From: Symbiodinium natans | Taxonomy: Eukaryota > Sar > Dinophyceae > Suessiales > Symbiodiniaceae | NCBI GenBank assembly: GCA_905221605.1 | Contig: CAJNDS010000027.1 | Location: 96,501 to 160,500 of the forward strand | Reading direction: 5' to 3' | Length of the DNA: 64,000 nt | Shown here: positions 22,340 through 33,624 of the stretch, piece by piece | Layout: each line of letters opens with the position of its first letter | Position numbering within the stretch: position 1 is the stretch's first letter | Made by a program: the position numbers and the translations under genes | Notes under the pieces: generated by a model | Told to the model about the DNA's origin: nothing | The model's database searches: none | Seen by the model: only the letters and a program-made list of their open reading frames with translations

Positions 22340-25280
22340 AAGCCATTTTTGATTCGACAAGCCTTACATCACATCAACGACGCAACCCTGAGCCTTTTTG
22401 CGGAGATGAACCTTGAACTGGAGAACTAATGTTGAGGCAATTGCCATTACTCGTAACGGCATGGCACAAACTTGAACGAGTGGTAGCACAGCATAGCACG
22501 TAGTACACACGGATACAAACATTTGATGCTCAGACTCAGATCTTCGTGCCGATCTCCGATTCAACGCCAAAGAAATCATTCGAAACGTCGTGCTGCTTGT
22601 ACGTCACTGGGATTTGTCACGGAGATTCACGGAAACAGCCTGGCAACAGCCTGAACACTGCCAAGCTACGATGCTGTCATATGGTCCTGCATGTATTTCA
22701 ACGGGCTCGTGGAATTCCTAGATATCCTAAACCTCGAAGCCCTGCTCCCCGAACATCCCTGAACACTTTACTCTATTTAGCATGCATTCCCCAAACGTGC
22801 CGGTTTTGTTACAAGCCCTCGGCGCAAAAGGCTGCCTAGGCCTGCTACAAACCTTGCATTGCTACACATAGTTAGGTTCAATGAGACTCCCGGTGTAAAA
22901 ACACAATCAAACAGACATACTCATTCAAATGAATAAGCAAGAATACCCGCATTCGCCCCCGCAGCACCTCATTGCTAGTGTGCGACAAGCCGAAGAGGCC
23001 GACAAACACGCCCACTTCAGCCTGAGTGGACGTAGCAGGTTGCAATCGTGTTGGACGAAAGCAGAATGAATGCGCGCTCAAAAGACAACAGAATGATCCG
23101 ACGAGGGCGTCGTCGTTGATCTGCTTGCAGAATGGACCCAGCGATGCGATCGATGCATAAGTTTCATCGCGAGATGTCGGGAGTCGATCGGGAGCCTAGT
23201 TGGCAGCCGCCCAGGAGGGCCCCCGCCCGCCCGCATGCCGCAAATCCTCGATATACTCGACCTAGCTAGACTCAATGGCTCACAGACAAGATTGTAAACA
23301 AGAAAAGCAGCTGCATGCAGCTGCTAAAGAGCTGCAGCTTTCGGGATCACCTGGATGTCCGATCTCAGGGGCAATCCAACCAACACCAAGGCCCTTGTAT
23401 TATGCTCGCAGATCTTCAATCGATGCAGCAGACACCCCAAGCTCGCTAGATGCCCACCAACGCTGGCCAAGCAACTGCCTGATCGTTAGTCAGCTAGTCT
23501 GAGTCACAGGCTCCGCTGGGCAGCGCGCTCGGCGAAGCTTCGATGAGGAAGCCAAGTCCTGTACGGGAGTGTCCAAGACAGTCCATGCGCCACGGTCACA
23601 CTGGGATCTGTCGGGCTGGGCCGGGCATTTCACAGGCTCTGGGAGTGTCCATCTCGTAGTGCCACCGTCGGCCGCTTACCAGCCTGAAGCTCACAAACTT
23701 GCTCAAACATGCTCAAGTCTCAAGTACAATATACTGAAGTACAGTACGGTACAAGTATGGTACGGTACAAGTATGGTACAGCGCAGTGATCTGAGAGGTG
23801 CAGGTGCATGACATGCATTCACTCTGTGCCTCTTGCCGCAATTCAGCGGCAAGATCCCGAAGAGGCCTCGCAATGGTGTGTGTTTCTTAAGATGCACAGT
23901 TCGGATTGCGCTCTGATAGGTCTGGGTCCCATGCCAGGGGTGTAGCACGTCTGGCTCCCCGCCACCTGTACTGCTGAAAACACACGAAACCCATATGTGA
24001 ACCGGCGTGGGCTGCTACAAGGCTCGGAATGCTAAAGTAACGCTTCACAGAGTCTCGCGAATCCAAATAATCTAAATAGTTTAAACGGCTCCAAGTTTGA
24101 ACATTCGTGCCTGGGTCGCCGAGGTACCTCCTGGGCAGAGGAGCTCTTCACAGAAACAACTCGCAGCAGCAGACCAAACGGTCCAGACGCATGTCGAAGT
24201 GTTCCGCTGTTATCTTGGGCAGGGGCGATTCCGCAAGCAGGCTCACCTTGTCCAATCTCTTGCTCTCCCAGACGTGGTCATGTTTCTTGGAGTCATCTCA
24301 ATTCATTTGCGTAACTCTCTTCTGCACTTGATATACCACTATATGCCACTCGTGAGCTGCCTTGAATGGCGTTTCGGCTGCTGCCCGAAAGCCCAGCACC
24401 TGATCAACATTTCTAAAGGGTGCCTCCACGCAAGGCTTGCAGCAAGAGACATGACGGATGGCTGATACATGCTAGGCGTGTGACGAAGGCAAGCGTTGAG
24501 ATCATGGCTTCTTGCGGTGCACGTCATGGGCGCAGAGGACAGGTCTGCTTGTCGAGTTAATTTCCATTCTGCCGAATCGTCTGATTGGAAATTGAGAACA
24601 GATTTGTCAAAGAGTACGACGCCCCAACTTCTGCGCAGTTTAGGAGTCTAGCCAGTATAAAGTCGGAAGCAGTGCTGCGTGAGTCGACTCTGTCAGGCGC
24701 TGGATTGAGATGCAGCCCGAATGGGATCATCATAACACAGCTGATCTTGGTGACCGGTGCTGAAGCGCGGCTGCGACCATGGAAGCTGTAGATGGCTGCA
24801 GTGCTAACATGCTCTACAATCTCAAAGTCCACCGCTGCGCTCCCAGAGGTCGAACCAACAAAGCCCCGGAACAGAGAAGGATGCGACATGTACTCACAGA
24901 TCTGACATGTAGCATGTTGCGCATGTATATGACTGTGCTGACATACGCTGTAGTAGTACACATGTACAGAAGTTCACAGATCTGGCAACAAAATAGAGCA
25001 ATGCTAAGCGAGGCGGCCTCAGATGCGCCTACCTCAGATCTCACAAACAACATCACTGATCAAGATCGAAGAAGTTCAGTATGCTCAAATCAGCAGCAGT
25101 GTTGTGAGGAAACAGAACAAAAGTAGAATTGCTGCATCCGCAACATGCGACAACTTTAACGCATTGGCTCGTGATGAGAACACTTTCAGAAAGCGAAGCT
25201 AATGACAACCAAATGGTGAAGAGCCCTTACTGCATGGCAGTTACATGCTTCAATTCCTCTATTCTTGGAGTAATTCTGGC
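22340..25280. other. Mostly unassigned; should contain the 3' end of RPN9
   Basis: The last exon found for the RPN9 gene ends at 25286 in mid-codon, so its winged-helix C-terminus should be encoded in about 24.0-25.28 kb. I could not identify those exons. The frames DFEIVEHVSTAAIYSFHG (about 24.8 kb) and EVGASEAASLSIALFC (about 25.0 kb) are coding-like but do not align. 22.3-24.0 kb shows nothing I can support. Confidence 0.4.
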
Positions 25281-25285
25281 GAGGC

Positions 25286-28200
25286 ACTCGGCAGTGCTGA
25301 GCAATCTCCGCGAACGTTAAGCGCCGCTGCTTCTTCGGCTTCCTAAAAGCCAGCTCCATCAGCGACAGAGCGCACATCTTTCGCCTCCGCTTCGGGTCTC
25401 GGAAAAAGGACAGCTTGGGAAACACCCTTTGTTGCGTGTCTCTTCACATATCGGGTTGACTCCACTGCGCAGGCGATCCCAAGCCCTGCAGCCCTACAAC
25501 GCCAGGCCCAAGTAGCAAGCAAGCAATTCATTCAAAAGAGCAGTAAAAAGCAAAAAAAGAAAACACAAATTGCACTACGACGTTTGCCCAGCAAGCAGGC
25601 ATATCAGCTGAAATCTGGCTGCCCAAAGATGCAGCTTCGAGCACTGCCTGTTTTTTTCAACAGCTGGCACAGCAATCCTGATCAGTTGCCTCGCCTGAGC
25701 GTCTCCTCCGCAGACTTCAGCTCAGGACTGGCCTCCAAACGAGTTAGCTGCAGTTGTTTCCCGATGGCAACAGGTGTGCGATGCTGTCCGAGACCCAGGT
25801 TCATGCTGACATCTCTACAGCATGTTCCAAGCAGCCTCCATTTGTGCTCGGTTCTTGGAAATTGCTGCATCGAACCTCCGCAAGCCGGGTCATGTGTTGA
25901 TCCCACAAGTCGCGTTGCTGATGTAACTGACTGACTTACATAATGTTGCATAACTGCTGGGGGGATGTGGCTGGTGTCTGTCTGAGGCAAGAGCAAATCG
26001 AACTTTCCCTCGCTGAATGCCTGACAACCAAGAGCAATTCCAAATGGCCGGCTTTGATGCGGTACGTTCCATAGCACATGCATGGATTCCTGTTGCACGT
26101 ACGAAAACAAAGGCTAATGCTCCCGAATGCATGGATCACCGTTCAAGGCAACGCTGACTACATTCAAGAGCCTTGGGGGGGGCTAAAGCTGCACAATCGG
26201 TACTGGACTAGCTCAGCGCGTTGAATATAATTAGCCTCTGTCTTCAAATATGCAGTCAGGTCGACATAGTTGCCGGGCTGTGCTAGCCACTTGCTTTCGT
26301 GGGGATCCTGGAGATCGATGATGTCGCTGCAGGGGCTCTTGCAACAAACAAGTCTGCGTCATCTTTAGTTTCGATGGAACAGTTCAATGTTCCATGTAAT
26401 GATCTGTCCAAGGTGTTCCTGCGCGCAACCCGCCAAACCACCCTTTTTGTAGTACCTGCTTGCTGCGACATCGAAGCACCGGACTCGGGACGATGCCTGT
26501 AGAAGGTCTCTGACCCAAGCGTATGCAGAGCCTCAGAGATGGCGCAATCGCAGCTGTGGACGATTTCACTCTTCTTTCCAGAAATTCGCGCAGCTCATGA
26601 AGGTGCGATTAGGGAGCAGTGACCTCTCGCAGCTGACTAGCCCGGGAAAGGCGGCCACATACTTTCGCTCTCACTGAGGGACAGGCCGTCGAGAGACTGG
26701 ATGATCTCTTGCTGAGTGAGCTCGCCAAAGTTGAATTCCTTTCGCCGCCGGCACTCAACGTCTAGAGTGGACACTTTTCCGGATGAAGTGCTTGTTTAAT
26801 TTGTTTTTCTTAGGCCCGCTGGCGTTGCCATACACAAGCCTGTTATAGAAATAGCTACCGCCCATGCAGAGTTGTTCTGCTTACTACTTGGGTGTGACTG
26901 CATGTGACTGCGTTGTTGCTTCGGTGCGCCTGGCTTTTGGTGAGCTACTGTGGTTGTTTGGTTCCCTGCGTTGTGCTCTCCTCAGGTCTGGCTGCCGCCC
27001 TGTTCGTGGCAAACTTATGATTTCAATCTCAGGTCTCTTATGACACACATAGACTCCCAGCCGCACCAACAACTGAAAACGGGGATGTGAGCGGAAAGGC
27101 CTGGAGTGGAATGTCTACACGGTTTACGAGTACGTGGATTGTTCTTAAACTTAGAAACTCAAATAGTAAACCATAGTAAACCCACACCCCTATAGACGCT
27201 AAACAGCTAAGGCTGATACACACACCCAAATGGACCTCATGAACTCCTTGCCGAATCACGTTGGACAGCTTTCTTACTCGGGATCCTTGCAGCTCGGAGT
27301 GTCCCCTGGCCTTTGGCTTTGCGGTTTGCTTGCTGCGGTGCTGTCTGTACTGTAATGCATGTTGGGGCCTGCGCGGCTGGAGTCACAGGCGCGCCATGGC
27401 GTGTTGGTCTGGTCGGCTGTCGAAAAATCGAAACCCGGCAACATGCACGACTTGCAGCATCTTGCAACCGCATGAGGGTGCACTTTTCGTGGGCGGTTTT
27501 TGTCAAGGGGCGCGATGGCAGATGCGCACATGGGCTTGATGCCATGCGGTTCGCGTATGTGTGCAAGTGAAGAGTCCTCCTCGGCAACCAGAGCAGCGAT
27601 CACGGTCTCGAAGGCGATGCGCGGTCTCTCCTGAAGCGCTGGGCCGGCTGATGCGACTGGGGCGCGAGAAGCAGAAGTACGAGTAGCAATCTGTAGGGCA
27701 CAGCATCTTGGCACGCTGAGGCTACATCCGTTTCCGGACAAGATAGTATTCCAGACTTAGATGCAGGACAGGCTCCTCTACAGGAATCGCTTCCAGCGGA
27801 GTGAAGGCAAGGTAGAGAATGGAGCTCTTGTAAAACCTTGGCTTCGTTTTCCGCTCACAGACACACTCTCTCGGACTCTCTCGTGTGCCATTTTTGCGAG
27901 GGCGCATGCCAGTTCAGCCCAGTGCTGCATTCGTTGGGGCCGTTGGGGGGGAAGTAGAAACTCAGGGCTGCCGGTGAGGCAAACCTCGGCCTCCGGGGCA
28001 CCGGCTCCTGTGAACGTCCCAGAGTTTTCCAAAGCAGCGCGTTGGTCTTGTGGAAATGGGACTGAATGAGCGCCTGTACCTGACAGCTCACATGGGCCGA
28101 CTCACCAAAGCCTTGAATGTTGCTCCGCATCGCTCTTCTCGAAAGCTCACAGTCAGCCCCTTGGATACCCTGGTCCATGCGTCACTTTAGAAATGCTCAA

Positions 28201-29655
28201 TACCATCATCATCATCATCATCATCCTCGTCCACATCCTGATCTTCATGTAGACAATTATATATATATATATATGTACAATCATTATCACCAGCCTCGTA
28301 GGCGCTGTCTATCTCAGCCCCCAAGTTTTCCAGGAGTTCCTGCCAGGAGAATAGAATAGCAAAGGGAAAGGAAATGCCAAAAGTCCCAACATGTTGCACA
28401 GTCACAGCCAGCGCGCCCCGCAGTTGACTCAAAGACTGTCGCAGCCTTCGCCGACTCCGTGTCACCCGACAGAGTCAGCTTCTCGCCCTGCTGATTTGAA
28501 CCCAGAAATTGAAGGAAGGGGCGTGGTTCGTCATAAATGCGTTGCGCTTGCTCGAAAGATGCCCGCAAGCCTTGAGGGCTTGCCAAAGGAACTTGGCATC
28601 GCGGCTCTCAGCCATCGCAGCCTAGTGTGACAGGCTTTCGACTTGCCTGTGCCATGTACGATGCACGTAGACGCAAGCCTACATTGCCTGCTTACACCCT
28701 GCTCCGGCCGCGGCCTCGAAAGGTGCGATCAGCTCCAATGCCACAGCCGGAGTCTGGGGACTTGCCACTATTGAAAGGATCTGAACCTGTCGCGGAAATA
28801 CATTGTCTCTGAGAGAAAAATGGCATGGGCTCACTCAGAGTATTCAATGAGCTTCGCAACTGAGGCCCTCACCCATCGCACTTTGTCGAATCTCACCTCA
28901 AAGGCCTTGATGAAGCCTTGATGATTTATGATTCGTTCATGATGCAACATGCACGGCGGCAACTTGTGCAAAAGACTTGATATTGGGCCTTCCTCAGACG
29001 CTTAGCTTACAACCTGGTACAATGCCAGCGACGCACAATCATGCGAGCGATGGAATCTATGAAAGACATTTGGAACCTCCTCCCTCTTAACATCCCTTAG
29101 CGCCCTCCATAGGGTTCAACATGTCATAAGCATAAACCTAACTCGGCACGTTGACAGAGTCCCTGGCCCTCGAAAAAATCCTTCAACTCTGCAGCCGCCG
29201 CAGGCGTAGCAGCAGCGAATGGAGGACTCACTAGGTACCTGGAGACACCAGCGGAGTTCTGCCGAATTGAGTCTGCCCCCGTAGGCCACCACATCTCAGA
29301 TGTGCTAGGGCACTCCAAGAGAGTCTGGGTGAGCTGGTGGTACCTGGATCAGCCCACGACCCCTGATCTCAGCCCACCGCCCAAAAGAAGTCAGCCCCAA
29401 ATCCTTTCGCCCGGAGGCAGCAATGTCACGCAACGTTTAACCCAGTATTTGCGTGAAGCATACAAGTACCAAGAGTGACTTGGAACGGCTTGGCAATGGT
29501 TTAAAGTCGGTTTTGGACTTGTGAAGGCGCCGCCGAAGCATGAAGGTATCCCAAGATACAAGCTCCCAGCAGGGACGCTTCATGTGTCCAAGGTGCAGCT
29601 TGGCGTTCACGAATTTCTGCATTTTGTCCAACTGTTCGGAAAGCTCCGGATGAGC
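25286..29655 (-). CDS. RPN9: 26S proteasome lid subunit RPN9/PSMD13, multi-exon, 5' and 3' ends missing
   Basis: RPN9 is a PCI-domain scaffold subunit of the 19S lid. Exons joined with matching phase: 29655-29597, 29343-29298, 29186-29162 (tiny, less sure), 28916-28873, 28786-28698, 28604-28571, 28481-28446, 28339-28295, 28079-28006, 27836-27770, 27630-27577, 26738-26663, [one exon missing], 26020-25940, 25389-25286. Landmarks match the family: AKLYHQLT (usual KLWHQLT), FIKAFEVRFDKVRW, LLENLGAEIDSAYE, FYKSSILYLAFTPLEAIP, FNFGELTQQEI (usual FNFGELL.HP), AFSEGKFDLL, and the PCI winged helix RKMCALSLMELAFRKPKKQR with LTFAEIAQH. The N-terminal Met, one exon between 26663 and 26020, and the end after IAQHCRV (family: EVE.LVMKALS) were not found. 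Donors are mixed GT, GC and GA. Exons are 25-104 bases. Identity is very secure; individual small exons less so. Confidence 0.92.
28199..28275. repeat. (CAT)n and (AT)n microsatellites in an RPN9 intron
   Basis: A CATCATCAT run (about 28204-28227) and an (AT) run (28257-28275) lie between the exons ending at 28295 and starting at 28079, so within an intron of the proteasome gene. Confidence 0.9.
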
Positions 29656-30266
29656 CTTCACAAGTGGAGTGCGCAGCCAGAGAAGCCTTCGAGATGCTAC
29701 ACTCTAGCTTCTTGCACGACTTGCAAGAGAGAGCCTGACAATCTCTCTCACAGTACACGCCAGATGGCGCCCCACCTTCCGCTGCGCGTCCAGCGCGGGA
29801 CTTGGATCGACATCCATCCTTGGCTTCTCTGCGCCTCAGGTTGGCAATCGGCAACAGCTAGCACAAAGAAAGCAACAATTGGACAACCAGGGGCCAAGTC
29901 GAAGATGAGATTAGCTGACTAGCACGTTGCCTGACTGCTACAAGCTGTGTCGACTCACTGAGACAGACACCAGGGATGTGGCCTGGTGGAGTTCTGGCTT
30001 CTGACTTGGGCCAAGGTTGCATGAACAGTTGTCGCACACAAGCCGAAAGCGTCGGAAGACTCACCACGCTGCAGAACACAAAGCCACGTAGACGAGGCCG
30101 TGCAAGCAACGTCTGAGTCAAACTCTCAATGATATTCACACTCACCCTTCACGCACAGCTGCGACCTTTGTGACGAGTGGCCAGTGTTGGGAAAGCGAAT
30201 GCTGTGACCGTGCATCAGGAATCCTATGTACATCTTGCGATCCAGGGCTGTGCTCCAAAGCCTATT

Positions 30267-30306
30267 AACCCTAAACCCTAAACCCTAAACCCTAAACCCT
30301 AAACCC
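30267..30306 (-). repeat. Interstitial telomere repeat (CCCTAAA)n
   Basis: Five to six CCCTAAA units, C-rich on this strand, in the space between the RPN9 gene and the channel gene. Confidence 0.95.
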
Positions 30307-30309
30307 AAT

Positions 30310-33240
30310 TTCCTGTTACCAGTATGCGCAATGTAGTGATGCAGCGTACGGCGTCGGCAAGTTCAGCACATGCCCTGTGCTTCCTACGTGGACAACCCTT
30401 CTGACTGTGGGCCAGAACTAAGGCAGCCCCGTTGTGCTGGCGTCAGCATCTTCGAGCATTGGTCAGCCTAGCAGAGCTCAACGGAATACGAACGAAAACG
30501 AAAGTGACACATTCATCAACGATAACTCTTCGGAAAAAAGTCATGGAGCAGGTTTCAAGTTAGAACGTACTTTGTAGCCTTTCATGGCCTCTTCGCACGT
30601 AAGGACCAGATGCGGAACCTGCCACACAAGAGTCGATGGGCCTGCACCAGCAGCGGCCGCACTCGCGTCTTTGGCCTTGTTTGTGCATGTCACAGCATGT
30701 CACAGCTGATGACAGCATGCCAACTACGCCAACTTTCGGCTGACGAAAGATTTCAACAGGAGACACCACGTTCCATGATCTCGGGAGGCACCTCCACCGA
30801 TGACTTTTTCTTCATGAAGTTCATGAAACTTAGGGTCCCTGCACTGAAGTGTTCGGGAAATGCAGCAAGCGGTGGCACTGTTTTAAGCAACAAAGGCGAC
30901 TCCGATCAACCACTGGCTCATACTGGCTCTGCGCGTGACTGAAATGCTGGCTTGAACAGGCACCGGTCACCAATCCCATGCCAAGTTAAGTGAGGGGAGT
31001 TGAGTTGCAATGGAAAGGAAGCTGCCCTGGTCAGGCTCTCTGCACATCATGCCCGCCAAAACAAACTGCAAGGTTGTGAATGTGGCCGGTGCAACAGCAA
31101 ACGCTTTAGCGTCGACCAGACCATCAGCCGCCGTGGGAGCCAGCTGAGAAAAGTGCCGGGAGATGTCCCCGCTCGGAGGGAGGATGCGAGTCGAGGCATG
31201 TTAAAAGGCCACATCACATGACTCGGCACCGCCGCGCAACACAAAGGCAAATGCCTTACGGCCACGAGTCATAACCTCGACATGCAGCATGGCGTCGCGT
31301 TTGTTCAACGCATGAGCACGGTAGCTGCTTGGAGCGATGTGGCTTCGCTGTGAAGGTTACAATGCTGTCGGTCATATATTTCGGGCCCATTGAAGCCCAC
31401 ATTTCCCTCGAATGACTGGAATTAAGCTGATTGCAACCTTCCGGAATGTTCCGGGGACATGTCCCTAACGGGAGGGGAAGGCTTGGCCTTCCTCCCAGTG
31501 CAAAGCTCGCCTGCCACGCGAAATGGCATCGGACCACAAGGTCCTATCTGAACAAGTCCCGCCGCGCTGCTACTCTCCCTGTCACAGTGTCAACTCGCTT
31601 CGTTACCGCTGTTAAGTTTACTGCGCAGCACACATGCTCAGACTTGCGCGTCACAGGAACAAACGGCAGCGGGCTAAAGAGGGTGCTGTGTTTTTACTCC
31701 TCTAACAGCTACTGACCCTTAACAGTCTCATCGGTGAACGGTTCCCAGCTCATGCAACACACGTCAGCCAAGCTAACAAATTTGGTTTGACTCACTTGGC
31801 GACGTGAAACGGCAGCTTTCTCTCCGCGTCCTGCAGAGCTCCGCAGAGCTTGGAGCTGAAATAAGCAACTTACTGACTTACTGTGAATGATTTGCTATGG
31901 CTTGCTACTTGTATGGCGTGCTTGTGGATCAACAACGGGCTTGACAATCGCCCATCAAAAGCTTGTTGTCTTTTCTTTGGCTTCTTTGGGGTAAGCTCTC
32001 ATCAACACTAATTTCTCTGTCCAAGGTGGGCCACGATCTGCCCGGGCTAAGTCTCTCCCTCGGCCTAGAGGAACCTAAACACGGCGATGGCATACCACAG
32101 TGGCCTTTGCGTTCGGCTGTGCTCTGGAGCTCCCAGAAGCAAGGCCAGGGCTCGAGGGTCGGACCTGGCACGACATGTGCAAGACCGCGGGAAGACCGCC
32201 TCAACACCGTGGCAACATGTGGAAGCTAGGAGCCCACAGCCTAAAGTGTTGCAGTATGACTGGGGGGGGGGTCTTGTCAATACGTCTTAAAGTTAACGGC
32301 CGTGGAATACTCCATATTAGTTGTGCTTCAGGGATCTACCATAGAGCACTGCTGCAAGAAGCCTTCTGATTCTCCACGGCTGATGTCGGCTGCCACGTGA
32401 TCGCGCGTGCGCTCGACGGCTGTGGTCCCTTCGGGCTCGACGGCTGTTGTGCCTGCGAGCTGCCGGCCGAAGCAGCTCAGAATTGCCACATGCATGCACC
32501 AACGCATGGAAACTTAGCACGTTGTTTGGACTGTGTTTGGCGATCACACGCTTGTTGTCAGCAAGAACGATGTTTGTAGCCTGGTGCGCATCAAGTTCTG
32601 TCTTGAAGGCGCTGGCATTCGAAGCGGTTGCGAGGTTTGGTACTAGAGTTTTGGCACTCCGTCGCTGGACCGAGTTTCAATTTAAACATCACCATTGCAA
32701 CCATGACCTCTTCGAGAGCAGGGACGGGTCGTCTCATAGTAGGTGGCAGAATGGCAGAATCGGCAGACCGACACAAAGCAAAACTTCGGTGACTGCATTA
32801 ATCTGCGACTCTGACTGCTTCTGGAGATCGCGTGACGATTACAGAATTAACTCCTGTCGCTTCCCGTATCAATGTTGAAGAGTGGGAAGCTTCTTGTCAC
32901 ACTGTGAATCGCATACGCCAACCGCGGAATACTGCGGAACAACGGAATAAGAACATAGTCGCAAAGCTTTAACTTAGGCTCCAGCCATCTCAATCCAAGC
33001 CCTGCTTTATACAATCTTTCGCGGGCTGCGTGAATGATGTGCTTGTTGGAAGGGAAAAACGCATTAGGATGGCCGAAGAGCAAGATGGCCGGGGAACTTG
33101 AACAAAGACCCGGGATACCCAAAAGCCGAGACGAAGTTCGGTTTTCCGGACACGTTCGCAAATCTGACTCCCCCAGCGCCAGCAATGGCATTTTTCAAAC
33201 TGTCAGCATTCAGCTACAGCGCTGCAGAATACCTGCCTTA
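30310..33240. other. Spacer with one exon candidate
   Basis: A minus-strand stretch about 31330-31430 reads LNSSHSREMWASMGPKYMTD then SIVTFTAKPHRSKQ after an AG and is protein-like but unidentified. A second, about 32960-33010, reads RERLYKAGLGLRWLEPKLK. The latter could be the far 3' end of the channel gene or part of the next gene. The rest shows no supportable feature. Confidence 0.3.
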
Positions 33241-33249
33241 TCCTCCATC

Positions 33250-33580
33250 TTTGGCATATCCTCGGCCAGCCGAGGAAAAGCCTTCGACAAAATCCATTGC
33301 ACCTGCGACGCCATGCAAGCAGTGTTACACTGTGCACACTTGCCACCTCTCTCTTACCTAGTCAGGCAGTCGGTCAGTCTGGTCGTGTGTAAACAGCGTG
33401 TCTCGAGTCTGGGCTTCAGCCAAATCCATCCCAACACGAAGGCCTTGCCCATGTTCTCACTAGTCTCGCGCTTGAGGGCTCTGATAGCGTCTGAGAGCCG
33501 CTTGCCTCGATTGCAAAGCTCTGCGCAGCACGTGGAGATAACATCACTCATGATCGTATAGAGCTGTGATCTTGCGATGC
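33250..33580 (-). CDS. Exon candidates, probable cytoplasmic tail of the channel
   Basis: Two minus-strand stretches: about 33410-33575, QLYTIMSDVISTCCAELC then NRGKRLSDAIRALKRETSEN; and about 33245-33308, an AG|G acceptor followed by VQWILSKAFPRLAEDMPK. They directly follow the last assigned channel exon on the same strand and look helical, so they most likely continue that tail. The phase at the 33625 junction does not close, so an exon or a different boundary is missing. Confidence 0.4.
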
Positions 33581-33624
33581 TGGTACGACTGGTACGATTG
33601 GGAGCTCGCTTGCAGGCAAGGTGC

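Noticed and set aside
22334-22358. Relic of the dinoflagellate spliced leader (AAGCCATTTTTGATTC)
   Set aside because: Only the central CCATTTT matches; the flanks diverge, so it is not distinguishable from chance.
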